Positions 24,867-33,396 are shown, counted from the first letter of the stretch. The stretch is 64,000 nt of DNA from Paracidovorax konjaci (GCF_900112675.1 NZ_FOMQ01000012.1:62001-126000); one strand, 5' to 3'. A program made the numbers and translations. The notes: generated by a model not told the origin, from the sequence alone.

Positions 24867-27347
24867 ATGCTTCCCCAAGACCTGTTTTCCGGCGCGCCAG
24901 CGCCTGCCGGTGCTGGCCCCTTCGGTGCCGGCGATGCCGGACCGCAACGCACTCCGCACGACGCCGCGCAGTCCCCGCTGCTGCAGAACCTCAACCATGA
25001 GCAACTGGCGGCGGTCACGTTGCCGGCCGGCCATGCCCTGATCCTGGCGGGGGCCGGCTCCGGCAAGACCCGTGTGCTCACCACCCGCATCGCCTGGCTG
25101 CTGCAGAACGGCTATGCCACGCCGGGCGGCATCCTGGCCGTCACCTTCACCAACAAGGCGGCCAAGGAGATGACGGCGCGGCTCTCGGCCATGCTGCCGG
25201 TGAATGTGCGCGGCATGTGGATCGGCACGTTCCACGGCCTGTGCAACCGGCTGCTGCGCGCGCACCACAAGCTGGCGGGCCTGCCGTCCACCTTCCAGAT
25301 CCTCGACACGCAGGACCAGCTCTCGGCCGTGAAGCGGCTGTGCAAGCAGTTCAACATCGACGAGGAGCGCTTCCCGCCCAAGCAGATGGCCTACTTCATC
25401 AGCGGCTGCAAGGAAGAGGGGCTGCGCCCCGGCGACGTGGACGCGCGCGATGCCGACGGGCGCAAGAAGGTCGAGCTCTACCAGCTCTATGAAGAGCAGT
25501 GCCAGCGCGAAGGCGTGGTGGACTTCGGCGAGCTGATGCTGCGCAGCTACGAGGTCCTGCGCGACAACGATCCGATCCGGGCGCACTACCAGCGGCGCTT
25601 CCAGCACATCCTGGTGGACGAGTTCCAGGACACCAACAAGCTGCAGTACGCCTGGCTCAAGCAGCTCGCGGGCGACATGGAGGGCGGGCGCCTCGTCACG
25701 CAGGGCAGCGTGCTGGCGGTGGGCGACGACGACCAGAGCATCTACGCCTTCCGCGGTGCGCGCGTGGGCAACATGCAGGATTTCGTGCGCGAGTTCGATG
25801 TGCGCCACCAGATCAAGCTGGAGCAGAACTACCGCAGTTTCAGCAACATCCTCGATTCGGCCAACGCCCTCATCAGCCACAACAGCCGCCGGCTGGGCAA
25901 GAACCTGCGCACCACGCAGGGCCCCGGCGAGCCGGTGCGCGTGTACGAGGCGCCCACCGACCTGGCCGAGGCCCAGTGGATGGTGGACGAGATCCGCCAA
26001 CTGGTGCGCAACGACGGCTTCGAGCGCCGCGAGATCGCCGTGCTCTACCGCAGCAACGCGCAGAGCCGGGTGATCGAGTCGGCGCTGTTCAACGCCGCCG
26101 TGCCCTACCGCGTGTATGGCGGCCTGCGGTTCTTCGAGCGGGCCGAGGTCAAGCATGCGCTCGCCTACTTGCGCCTGCTGGAGAACCCGAACGACGACAC
26201 GAGCTTCCTGCGCGTGGTGAATTTCCCGCCGCGCGGCATCGGGGCGCGCACGGTCGAGGTGCTGCAGGATGCGGCCCGCAGCGCGGGCTGTTCGCTGCAC
26301 GATGCCGTGACGGCCGTGCCGGGCAAGGCGGGTGCGAACCTCGGCGCGTTCGTGGCCCTGGTGGACGTGATGCGCGAGCAGACGCAGGGCCAGACGCTGC
26401 GCGGCATCATTTCGCAGATGCTCGAAGCCAGCGGCCTCGTGGAGCACTACCGTGCCGAGAAGGAGGGCGCCGACCGGCTGGAGAACCTGGACGAGCTGGT
26501 CAACGCGGCCGAGAGCTTCGTGACGCAGGAGGGCTTCGGCCGCGATGCCGTGGCGCTGCCCGTGGACGAGCACGGGGCCAGCCTGCGCCAGAGCCCGGCG
26601 AGCCAGGGTATCGACACCCGCAGCCCCGTGATCGACGAGCCCCTCGCCCCGCTGCCGGGCGACGTGGATGCCGACACGGGCGAGACGCTCTCGCCGCTGG
26701 TGGCCTTCCTCACCCACGCGGCGCTGGAGGCCGGCGACAACCAGGCCCAGGCCGGGCAGGACGCCGTCCAGCTCATGACGGTGCATGCGTCCAAGGGGCT
26801 GGAGTTCGACGGCGTGTTCATCGGCGGCATGGAGGAGGGCCTCTTTCCGCACGAGAACGCCATGAGCGACCGCGAGGGGCTGGAGGAAGAGCGGCGCCTG
26901 ATGTACGTGGCCATCACGCGCGCCCGCAAGCGGCTGTACCTCAGCCATTCGCAGACGCGCCTGCTGCACGGCCAGACCCGCTACAACATCAAGAGCCGGT
27001 TCTTCGAGGAACTGCCCGAGGCTGCGCTCAAGTGGATCACGCCCAGGAACCAGGGATTTGGTAGTTTTGCTCCTAATTCAGGAGCAAAGAATTCAATGAA
27101 TCCGGCGGCATGGGGTGGTTTTGGCTCCAAGTCCGAGAGCTTTGCCAGCCCACCCGTGCCGCCGCAGAAGGCGCCGCCCGCGCACGGCCTGCGCGTGGGC
27201 CTGGCCGTGTTCCACACCAAGTTCGGCGAGGGCAAGGTGCTGGCGCTCGAAGGGGCGGGCGACGACGCGCGCGCCCAGGTGAATTTCCCGCGGCACGGCA
27301 CCAAATGGCTGGCACTGTCGGTGGCCAAGCTCACCGTGGTGGATTGA
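24867..27347 (+). CDS. uvrD: ATP-dependent DNA helicase UvrD/PcrA
   Basis: A superfamily-1 3'-5' helicase for mismatch and excision repair. The 826-residue protein has Walker A (GAGSGKTRVLTTR), VTFTNKAAKEM (Ia), VDEFQDTN (II), DDDQSIYAFRGA (III), YRS (IV), MTVHASKGLEFD (V) and VAITRARKRL (VI). The C terminus (GLAVFHTKFGEGKV) is the Tudor-like polymerase-binding domain of PcrA/UvrD. ATG 24867 gives the family start. A palindrome (27066-27088) sits in the linker before the Tudor domain and encodes a Ser/Asn-rich stretch, without breaking the frame. Confidence 0.95.
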   Translation: MLPQDLFSGAPAPAGAGPFGAGDAGPQRTPHDAAQSPLLQNLNHEQLAAVTLPAGHALILAGAGSGKTRVLTTRIAWLLQNGYATPGGILAVTFTNKAAKEMTARLSAMLPVNVRGMWIGTFHGLCNRLLRAHHKLAGLPSTFQILDTQDQLSAVKRLCKQFNIDEERFPPKQMAYFISGCKEEGLRPGDVDARDADGRKKVELYQLYEEQCQREGVVDFGELMLRSYEVLRDNDPIRAHYQRRFQHILVDEFQDTNKLQYAWLKQLAGDMEGGRLVTQGSVLAVGDDDQSIYAFRGARVGNMQDFVREFDVRHQIKLEQNYRSFSNILDSANALISHNSRRLGKNLRTTQGPGEPVRVYEAPTDLAEAQWMVDEIRQLVRNDGFERREIAVLYRSNAQSRVIESALFNAAVPYRVYGGLRFFERAEVKHALAYLRLLENPNDDTSFLRVVNFPPRGIGARTVEVLQDAARSAGCSLHDAVTAVPGKAGANLGAFVALVDVMREQTQGQTLRGIISQMLEASGLVEHYRAEKEGADRLENLDELVNAAESFVTQEGFGRDAVALPVDEHGASLRQSPASQGIDTRSPVIDEPLAPLPGDVDADTGETLSPLVAFLTHAALEAGDNQAQAGQDAVQLMTVHASKGLEFDGVFIGGMEEGLFPHENAMSDREGLEEERRLMYVAITRARKRLYLSHSQTRLLHGQTRYNIKSRFFEELPEAALKWITPRNQGFGSFAPNSGAKNSMNPAAWGGFGSKSESFASPPVPPQKAPPAHGLRVGLAVFHTKFGEGKVLALEGAGDDARAQVNFPRHGTKWLALSVAKLTVVD
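27066..27088. repeat. Palindromic element inside uvrD
   Basis: TTTGCTCCT, AATTC, AGGAGCAAA: 9-bp perfect arms with a 5-nt centre, AT-rich against its GC-rich surroundings, in frame in the UvrD linker at about residues 734-741. It resembles the GCTAT-type elements in layout but has different arms. Confidence 0.65.
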
Positions 27348-27394
27348 CAGGGGGGCGGGTGGCGGCGCCGCGCCGCTGCCCGCTCCGGCACGCC

Positions 27395-27925
27395 TCAGTT
27401 GCGGGACGGGAAGGTTCCCACCAGCGCGATGATGAAGTTGAGGCTCAGGTAGGGCTGCATGTTCTCGTGGGCAGCATTGCTCCCGGCCAGCCCCGTCATG
27501 ACCCCGGCCAGGCTGCCGTCGGGCGCCTGGTTGGTGTACTGGTTGTCGCGCCGGTCGGATGTGGCCAGGTACCTGCCGTTGGGCGTTCCGGAGTTGCCGG
27601 CAGTGCTGCTGACCGGCACTGTCGTGGTGTGGTTGTGCATCGGCATGTTGCTGATGTTGAGCGTGACGCTCTCCTGCCCGCCCAGTTGCCCCTGGGTGTA
27701 GAAGCTTCCGCCCAGCAACTGGCCCGTTCCCAACGGCACGCGCCCGCGCAGATCGGGCAGGGCGAAGGTGGAGACACCGTTGCCGCCGTAGGTGGTGCCC
27801 AGGATCGAAAACAGCGCGGTGTTGCTGGAGATCGCGAGCTGCTGCCCCCAGCAGAAAGCCCAGTTCCGGGGGGCGTAGTTGCCTGCGAACAGGGAGATTT
27901 CACCGATGAATGGATCTGCGGCCAT
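27395..27925 (-). CDS. Phage tail collar domain protein (Mdp-like)
   Basis: A 176-residue protein with the tail-collar fold seen in phage short fibres and in the microcystin-related MdpB-type proteins: PFIGEISLFAGNYAPRNWAFC at the start, GTTYGGNGVSTFALPDLRGRVPLG in the middle, HNHTTT, and QPYLSLNFIIALVG at the end. No other phage genes are present. It is the last gene of the five-gene collagen-like operon, 13 bp after the binding-protein gene. It has no signal peptide. Such proteins may form trimeric fibres at the surface, but the function outside phages is unclear. Confidence 0.85.
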   Translation of the reverse strand: MAADPFIGEISLFAGNYAPRNWAFCWGQQLAISSNTALFSILGTTYGGNGVSTFALPDLRGRVPLGTGQLLGGSFYTQGQLGGQESVTLNISNMPMHNHTTTVPVSSTAGNSGTPNGRYLATSDRRDNQYTNQAPDGSLAGVMTGLAGSNAAHENMQPYLSLNFIIALVGTFPSRN

Positions 27926-27938
27926 GAGGGTCTTCCAG

Positions 27939-29192
27939 TTAAGTCACGAGATAAGGGGTGTTCCAGCCGCTGCAGCCGGAGGTGCCCCGCAGGCAGGATG
28001 GGGCGGGCTGCGCCAGGGCCAGCCCGTTGCTGGAGGCCGCCGGTAGCGCGCTGCCGCGAAGCCAGTGGGTGCCGTTGCGCTCGCCGTTGGCCGGGTCGCG
28101 GTGCCGTGCTCCGCGGGGGGCATTGTCCGGGTCGGTGTGCAGCAGGGCCAGCCGGTCGGCGCCCGGGCCGCTGTGGTGCCACCGCGCGAAGCGCTGGCCG
28201 GCCTCGAAGCCCAGCAGGGCGGGGCCGCTCAGGTCCGCGTGTGCCGCGCCGGCGCCGGCGCCGCGCGGCGCGCAGCGCTCGGCGATCGAGCGGCATGCGT
28301 CCGAGCCGGCATTCCACGAGGCCACGCTGGCCCAGCCGGGAGGCGGTGGCGCGCCGCTGCCTGCAGGCCCCTGCGAGAAGAGCGATCCCGCCAGCGGAAG
28401 CCGGCCGGCCGGCTGCCACCGGCTCCACTGGCGCTGGAAGCGCAGGGCCTGCTGGCCCGAGTACAGGGCCACCACGAAGTCCGCGCGCGCGCCATGCAAC
28501 GCCGTGCGCAGGCCGGCGAACTCTTCGGAGCCGTCCGGCAGGCCCGATACGTGCACGGCGGACACCGTGCCGCCGGCCGCTTCGAAGGCGCGGCGGAATG
28601 CGTGCGGAAAGTCGTACCCACTTTCCAGGAAACCCATGCACAGCACGGCCCGGTGGCCCCAGCGCCGCGGGGCTTCGCGCCCCAGCACGGCACAGGACTG
28701 CCACAGCTCTAGCGTGTGCGGGATGAGCCAGGGCGACGGGGTGAAGCGGTGCTCCGGCACCCGGTCGGCACCGGTGTCGCTCGCCAGGAACGGTACCTGG
28801 CGCGACTCCAGCAGCGGCACCAGTTCCCGTGCGGTCTGCACCGGCAACCACCCGGCGAGCGCGCCCACGGAGCCCGATTCCACGGCGGCCCGCGCCTGCC
28901 GCAGCGCGGCCTGGGGGCTGCGCCCGTAGGGCATCGGCAGCCACGCCGGCGGAGGCAGGCCGGAGGCTTCGGTGCCCGCGTCCAGCCCGGCCAGGAATTC
29001 CGCCGCCAGGGCCGGGTAGCGGGACGATTCGGGCAGCAGGACGCCGACGGTGCGCGCGGCGCTGCGTTGCGGCACCTGCGCTGCCAGCGCCGGTACCGTG
29101 GCGGTGCAGGCCACGGTGGCCGCCGTGGACACCGAGGTGCCCAGGAAGCCGCGCCGGCCGAGTTGCACGGTGGTGGAGGTTGAAAAGGTCAT
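27939..29192 (-). CDS. Tat-type periplasmic binding protein (LivJ-like fold)
   Basis: A 417-residue protein with a twin-arginine leader (LGRRGFLGTSVSTAATVAC) followed by a type-1 periplasmic-binding fold: TVGVLLPESSRYPALAAEFLAGLD, then LVPLLESRQVPFLASD and MGFLESGYDFPHAFRRAFEAAGG, typical of the branched-chain amino acid receptor superfamily. No permease or ATPase lies nearby. It sits 7 bp after the sulfotransferase gene and 13 bp before the tail-collar gene, so it belongs to the collagen-like operon. It could be a sensor or a chaperone rather than a transporter part (inference). The Cys-bearing C-terminal tail SCLRGTSGCSG is unusual. Confidence 0.75.
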   Translation of the reverse strand: MTFSTSTTVQLGRRGFLGTSVSTAATVACTATVPALAAQVPQRSAARTVGVLLPESSRYPALAAEFLAGLDAGTEASGLPPPAWLPMPYGRSPQAALRQARAAVESGSVGALAGWLPVQTARELVPLLESRQVPFLASDTGADRVPEHRFTPSPWLIPHTLELWQSCAVLGREAPRRWGHRAVLCMGFLESGYDFPHAFRRAFEAAGGTVSAVHVSGLPDGSEEFAGLRTALHGARADFVVALYSGQQALRFQRQWSRWQPAGRLPLAGSLFSQGPAGSGAPPPPGWASVASWNAGSDACRSIAERCAPRGAGAGAAHADLSGPALLGFEAGQRFARWHHSGPGADRLALLHTDPDNAPRGARHRDPANGERNGTHWLRGSALPAASSNGLALAQPAPSCLRGTSGCSGWNTPYLVT

Positions 29193-29199
29193 GGCGTTG

Positions 29200-30249
29200 T
29201 CACCCGGCTTCAAAAGCCTCGGAACGGGAACCGGTGGCGTGCACGGGTGCGTTGCCGGTCGCTGCGCGCAGGGCTTCCAGCGTGTCGTAATGGGGAGCGA
29301 TCCATTGCGCCGCGAGTTCCAGCACGCGGGGCGATGCCTGCTGGCGCTTGCGCTGCGCGTCGGGAGCGAAAGGGTGGTTCGGGTGCTTGGCATGCACCGC
29401 GAACGTGGATTCGATCTGCAGGGCGGCCTCCGGGCCGGGGACCATGCCGAAATGCGGGGCGACGGCGGACAGGATGGCCGAGGGCAGTTGCCGGTAGTCG
29501 AGCAGCAGCGTCCGCTCCGGGCGGAACTGCCGCACCATGGCCTCGTAGATGCCGCCCAGGCTGCGTGCGCAGTAGGCCTCGGGTCCCATGCGCAGGGCGT
29601 CGTCGAACGCGATGCCGGCCGGATCGACGCCGAGCGGCCCGCCGGGGATGAGGTACGCCGCGCGCTGCTGGAGCTGCGACACCAGCACCTCGACCGGATC
29701 GCGGTAGAGAAAAAGCCAGGGTGCGTCGGGCCAGGCCTGCGCGATGCGTTCGGCATACCCCGTGGCCCAGCAGTCGCACTTGACCACCAGATGGCGGGCG
29801 CCGGTGAGCTGCCCCGGCCGCGGCGGCTGCGCCCAGGCGCTGGCCACCGCCCGCGCGGCGGGGATCGCCAGCGCCGCGTCCAGCGTGGGCAGCATCGCTT
29901 GCGCGCGCAGCAGGTCGTCCAGCAGCGGTGCTTCCGAGAGCGCCACGTGGCCGTCGATCGCCGCGAAGGCCTGGGCGACCAGCGTGGAGCCGCAGCGCGA
30001 GACGTGGAAGACGATGCCCGATGGCGCGAGCCCCGGCGAGGCCTCGGCCCAGTCCAGCAGGTCGGACAGCGGCGTCTGGCGGCGGAAGGCCTGGTGGAAC
30101 GGGTGGAACAGCGCGTCCTGCACGCCGTCCGCGAAGAACGGCGCGCGCGTGACTCCGGGGGGCGCGCGCATCCAGTCCACCAGCGGTTCGCCGCCGGCCC
30201 CTGCATAGACGCGGATGGGCGACCAGCCCTCGTAATTCAGACCACCCAT
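29200..30249 (-). CDS. Sulfotransferase family protein
   Basis: Predicted to transfer sulfate from PAPS to a hydroxyl or amine. In the 349-residue protein the 5'-phosphosulfate loop is HVSRCGSTLVAQ (residues 82-93) and the 3'-phosphate motif is FLYRDPVEVLVS (180-191). No signal peptide is seen, so it should act in the cytoplasm. Its ATG overlaps the end of the hydroxylase gene by 13 nt, suggesting coupled translation. The frame is open far upstream but that part shadows the hydroxylase gene. Possible targets are hydroxylated residues or Thr of the collagen-like protein in the same operon (inference), or a small molecule. Confidence 0.8.
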   Translation of the reverse strand: MGGLNYEGWSPIRVYAGAGGEPLVDWMRAPPGVTRAPFFADGVQDALFHPFHQAFRRQTPLSDLLDWAEASPGLAPSGIVFHVSRCGSTLVAQAFAAIDGHVALSEAPLLDDLLRAQAMLPTLDAALAIPAARAVASAWAQPPRPGQLTGARHLVVKCDCWATGYAERIAQAWPDAPWLFLYRDPVEVLVSQLQQRAAYLIPGGPLGVDPAGIAFDDALRMGPEAYCARSLGGIYEAMVRQFRPERTLLLDYRQLPSAILSAVAPHFGMVPGPEAALQIESTFAVHAKHPNHPFAPDAQRKRQQASPRVLELAAQWIAPHYDTLEALRAATGNAPVHATGSRSEAFEAG

Positions 30250-31082
30250 TGCTGCATCCACGCTTGGCGCCCGGAGGCCATGGCGGAGACCACCTCCGCC
30301 TCGGTGAAGGCCCATCCCCGCGCGCCGCCGAGCGCGATGCAGGCCTGCGCGAAGTCCTCGCGCGAGTAGATGCCCAGCAGCTGGTCCTGCAGTGCCGGAT
30401 CGCCGAAGACCTGCTCGCGGAACTGCGCGAACCGCCATTGCGGGTCCTGGGCGTGCGGATAGGGCTGCCCCGCATCGCCCGCGGCGATGGCCGCGCGCAG
30501 CCGGGGCGTGGCTTCGCAATCCAGCACGAGGTGCAGCCGCTCGGCGGTGCCCTGGTTGGTCACCCGGTGCGGCAGGGAGAAATCCGCATACCACCACTCG
30601 GCCGCGCGCATGGGCACGCGCTGCCCATCCACGTGGAAGAACACTTCGCCGTGCGTCAGCAGCGGCAGGTGCAGGCGGACCTCGCCGTCGCGCAGGCCCA
30701 CGCCCGCGTCGGTGTGTTCCCGGATGGCTCCGCCGGGCACGAGGCGCAGCACGCGCACCGATTTGAGCGGCGCGTCGCCCGCGATGCCGGCCACCAGGGC
30801 CCGCACGGCCGGGCACTGCGCCATCGCGCCTTCGTCCTGGAACAGATCGGCCGCGAACTCGCCCGGTGCGGCGGGCAGCGGCGAACGCGGCGTGCTGCGC
30901 AGCGCCGCTACGTGCCAGCCGCCGTTGTGCTTCGCCAGATTGAAATGGGGGCCCCAGGTGGTGTCCGGCAGCGCGAGCACCTCCTGCAGCGCCGCCGCCG
31001 TTCCGGCCACGCCGTGCGCCAGCCGCCGGGCGTGCGGAAACGCGACGGGCGGCACGGTGTCCGTGGGGAGCGGGGCGGTCAT
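30237..31082 (-). CDS. Aspartyl/asparaginyl beta-hydroxylase with C-terminal Nif11-like domain
   Basis: A 2-oxoglutarate/Fe(II) oxygenase of 281 residues. The catalytic cupin lies in residues ~20-190: iron ligands H123 and D125 (REHTD) and H172 (LPHRVTN), with RLHLPL and ERLHLVLDC as family landmarks. Residues ~217-281 (FREQVFGDPALQDQLLG, then EDFAQACIALG and TEAEVVSAM) look like a Nif11 domain, best known as a leader region in RiPP precursors. It sits between the collagen-like gene (34 bp upstream) and the sulfotransferase (overlapping). A substrate in the same operon is plausible but unproven. The Nif11 call is by eye. Confidence 0.78.
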   Translation of the reverse strand: MTAPLPTDTVPPVAFPHARRLAHGVAGTAAALQEVLALPDTTWGPHFNLAKHNGGWHVAALRSTPRSPLPAAPGEFAADLFQDEGAMAQCPAVRALVAGIAGDAPLKSVRVLRLVPGGAIREHTDAGVGLRDGEVRLHLPLLTHGEVFFHVDGQRVPMRAAEWWYADFSLPHRVTNQGTAERLHLVLDCEATPRLRAAIAAGDAGQPYPHAQDPQWRFAQFREQVFGDPALQDQLLGIYSREDFAQACIALGGARGWAFTEAEVVSAMASGRQAWMQQWVV

Positions 31083-31116
31083 GGAAGGAGGAGCCGTGGG
31101 CAGGCTGCGGCGGGCA

Positions 31117-32022
31117 TCACTGCGCGCAGATGGCGTAGGCCGAGCAACTCTGCAGGTTCGAGCGATACGAATTGAGGGCGCGCACCGACCAGCCGAATGT
31201 GCCGGCGTTGCCGCCGCAGTTCGCCACCGGACGGCTTTCGCCCAGGTACACGCCGGCATCTTCGGGGTCGGCCTGGCCCGTGCTCGCGGCGTGGCCGCCG
31301 CCCAGCACCTTCTCGCCCGCGTTGCAGCACGCAGTGACCGCACAGACCTGGGCGTTCACCGGCGACTGCGTGATTTCCCGGACCGTGACGCCGGCGCTCA
31401 GGGACCCCGCGGCGCCGGTCGCGCCCGTGGCGCCGGTGCTGCCGGTGGCGCCTGTCGCGCCGGTGGACCCCGTGGCGCCCGTCGGGCCTGCGGGGCCCAT
31501 GGCCCCGGTTCCCCCCGTGGGGCCGAGGACGCCCGTCGATCCGGTGGCGCCCGTGGGACCCGCAACGCCCGTCGCACCCGTGGGGCCGGCGGTGCCTGTC
31601 GCCCCGGTGGCGCCCGACGGGCCCGTGGCCCCTGTCGGGCCGGCCACGCCCGTGGCTCCCGTGGGACCCGCGCTGCCGGTGGCCCCCGTGGCGCCGGCCG
31701 GACCGGTCGCACCCGTGGCCCCCGTGGCACCGGTCGCGCCGGTGGCACCCACCACGGCCGCACAGTGGCCCAGCACGCCGCCCGGGCCGTGGCACACCGG
31801 CGTGCCCTGCTGGGGTGCCGATGCCAGGCCGGGGACCGTCACCGCGCCCGAGGCTTCGTCCACGCGCAGCCGGATCTGCGTCTTGTCGCTGCTGGTGACC
31901 GAGAAGCCGCCGTTGGGAGGCGGGGCCAGCACGATGTCCGCCGCAAGGACGGCATGGTAGTGCAGTGCGCCGGCGCACAGGGCCGCGATCAGGTGTTTGC
32001 GTTGCGGAGGAAGGAAAAACAT
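31117..32022 (-). CDS. Secreted collagen-like Gly-X-Thr repeat protein
   Basis: A 301-residue exported protein. Residues 1-28 form a signal peptide, 29-91 a small N-terminal domain with two Cys, 92-205 about 38 uninterrupted Gly-X-Y triplets in which Thr dominates the Y position (GAT, GPT, GST units), and 206-301 a Cys-rich C-terminal domain with [11 protein letters not shown] and WSVRALNS, a type seen at the end of other bacterial collagen-like proteins. Pro is scarce in Y, so stability may rely on Thr modification as known for BclA-type proteins. It is the first gene of the five-gene operon; the neighbours include a hydroxylase and a sulfotransferase. Confidence 0.85.
   Translation of the reverse strand: MFFLPPQRKHLIAALCAGALHYHAVLAADIVLAPPPNGGFSVTSSDKTQIRLRVDEASGAVTVPGLASAPQQGTPVCHGPGGVLGHCAAVVGATGATGATGATGATGPAGATGATGSAGPTGATGVAGPTGATGPSGATGATGTAGPTGATGVAGPTGATGSTGVLGPTGGTGAMGPAGPTGATGSTGATGATGSTGATGATGAAGSLSAGVTVREITQSPVNAQVCAVTACCNAGEKVLGGGHAASTGQADPEDAGVYLGESRPVANCGGNAGTFGWSVRALNSYRSNLQSCSAYAICAQ
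31408..31749. repeat. Collagen-coding 9-bp repeat tract
   Basis: About 38 codon triplets for Gly-X-Y, built on degenerate 9-bp and 18-bp units. The tract is prone to slippage in multiples of nine, which would change the length of the triple helix without a frameshift. Confidence 0.85.
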
Positions 32023-32073
32023 GGAGGCCCCGGAAGAATCGCCGGAGTGTAAGGAAAAGCCTCACAAAAGCCC

Positions 32074-32093
32074 ACGTCTTGTAATGTCTTGTA
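32074..32093. repeat. Tandem 10-bp repeat upstream of the collagen-like gene
   Basis: GTCTTGTAAT followed directly by GTCTTGTATT, then a run of eight T, about 50-70 bp before the collagen-like start. One helical turn spacing would suit a dimeric activator. The rest of the 176-bp gap (32023-32198) shows nothing else. Confidence 0.5.
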
Positions 32094-32198
32094 TTACTTT
32101 TTTTTGGATTGTGATTCGATGTAACCCGGCTGTGCGTTATGAAATGCACGCCGGTCGGGACTTGGCGTTTCCATGCGGTCCCGCATCGGAGGCATCGG

Positions 32199-33392
32199 CT
32201 AGCCGCGGCGCGGCGCGGGGTACCAGTGGTTGTCGATGCGCGCTCCGGCCAGCGTTCCGCGGTGCGGGTGCGCCTGGGGCGCGGCGCCGTGGGCATCTTC
32301 CAGCGTGCGATCGAGCCCCGCGGCCCAGAGTGCGTTTTCTCTCACGGCCAGCGCGCATACCTCCGCCAGGGGCACCAGGGCGCGCCACTCGCCCTGCGCG
32401 CCGAACGTGGCGAGGCCCTGCGCGCGTGGGCAGCTCACGGCCCAGCCGGCCGGGGTGGCGGCGATGCTGCCGCCGTACCCCCGCAGGCCGCCGGGCAGCG
32501 CGTCGGGCGCGGGCGAAGCCGGCCGCAGCGCCGAGCCGTCGAACAGCGCCAGCACGGGCGCGGCATCGCGCGCCTGCGGGTCCGCGTGTTCCGCCTGCAG
32601 CGCGATGCCCAGCACGGTGCCCTGCGGGTTCCACGCCAGGTGCCGCAGGCTGAGCCGGCGGTCGTCCAGGCGCCATTGGCCCATCACTTCCCCGGTGCGG
32701 CCATGCAGGCGCACGATGGACGAATCCATGGTGTCCAGCGCGCGCTTCACCCGGCCGGTTTCCGGTGCGGTGGGCACGCCGCCGTTGGCCACCAGCAGCG
32801 TGGGCATGCCATCGGCCGGGTGGCGCCGGTCCCAGATGAGCTCGTGCGCGTCGATGCCTTGCGTGGACCACTCGCGCACGGTGTTCAGGCGCTCCAGGTC
32901 GCGCTGGACCACGAAGCTGCGGCCCGAGTCGGCATCGGTTTCGGTGGTGTAGAGACGGCTGCCGTCGGGCGAGGCGATCACGTGGCCATTGAAGGAGCGG
33001 CTGCCGTCCGACCATTGCCAGACGGGCGCGCGTGCGGTGCCCGGCCACCAGCGCACCAGCCAGTCGCCGGGCCTGCGCGAGGCCGCGACCACGCTGCCGT
33101 CGGGCAGGGGGCAGAGGCCGTGCGCGCGCGTGGGGATGTCCAGCGCATGCACCGCACGCAGCGGCGTGTCGCGGCCCGCGGAGGTCTCCAGCACGCCGAT
33201 GCGGTAGCTGCCGTCCTCCTGCTGCCAGGCGGCCGCCAGGCGCAGGGCGCCGGCAGGCGATGCCGGTCCGCCGGCCCATGCGGCGGACAGCGGCACTGCC
33301 AGCCCCCACCCTGCGCCGAGGCGCAGCACCTGCCGGCGCGAGAGGCGCAGCCGCGCTGCCGGGGTGCCTGCATCCAGGCGCTCTGCGGCCAT
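32199..33392 (-). CDS. DUF1513 family exported protein
   Basis: A 397-residue protein with a Tat-like leader (LSRRQVLRLGAGWGLAVPLSAAWA) and a beta-propeller-like body (repeated LPDGSVV, SPDGSRLY, WNPQGTVLG blades). DUF1513 proteins regularly close operons encoding imelysins and a di-haem DUF1111 protein, as here. It starts 5 bp after the second imelysin; an in-frame ATG at 33413 overlapping that gene is possible. Function is unknown; periplasmic iron handling is inferred from the operon and its upstream Fur box. Confidence 0.82.
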   Translation of the reverse strand: MAAERLDAGTPAARLRLSRRQVLRLGAGWGLAVPLSAAWAGGPASPAGALRLAAAWQQEDGSYRIGVLETSAGRDTPLRAVHALDIPTRAHGLCPLPDGSVVAASRRPGDWLVRWWPGTARAPVWQWSDGSRSFNGHVIASPDGSRLYTTETDADSGRSFVVQRDLERLNTVREWSTQGIDAHELIWDRRHPADGMPTLLVANGGVPTAPETGRVKRALDTMDSSIVRLHGRTGEVMGQWRLDDRRLSLRHLAWNPQGTVLGIALQAEHADPQARDAAPVLALFDGSALRPASPAPDALPGGLRGYGGSIAATPAGWAVSCPRAQGLATFGAQGEWRALVPLAEVCALAVRENALWAAGLDRTLEDAHGAAPQAHPHRGTLAGARIDNHWYPAPRRG

Positions 33393-33396
33393 GGTG

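Noticed and set aside
27395-27925. Tail-collar gene as a prophage remnant
   Set aside because: No other phage structural, integrase or lysis genes are near, and it is embedded in a five-gene operon of non-phage families.
29210-30475. Long alternative open frames over the sulfotransferase and hydroxylase genes, and many similar ones across the GC-rich half
   Set aside because: They are shadow frames caused by high GC; they lack recognisable motifs and overlap genes with clear family signatures.
31408-31749. Regularly repeated tract resembling a CRISPR array
   Set aside because: The period is 9 bp and stays in one long reading frame coding Gly-X-Y; there are no spacers or cas genes.
32079-32102. 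GTAAT/ATTAC hairpin plus T run as a plus-strand terminator
   Set aside because: No plus-strand gene ends there; both neighbouring genes are on the minus strand.
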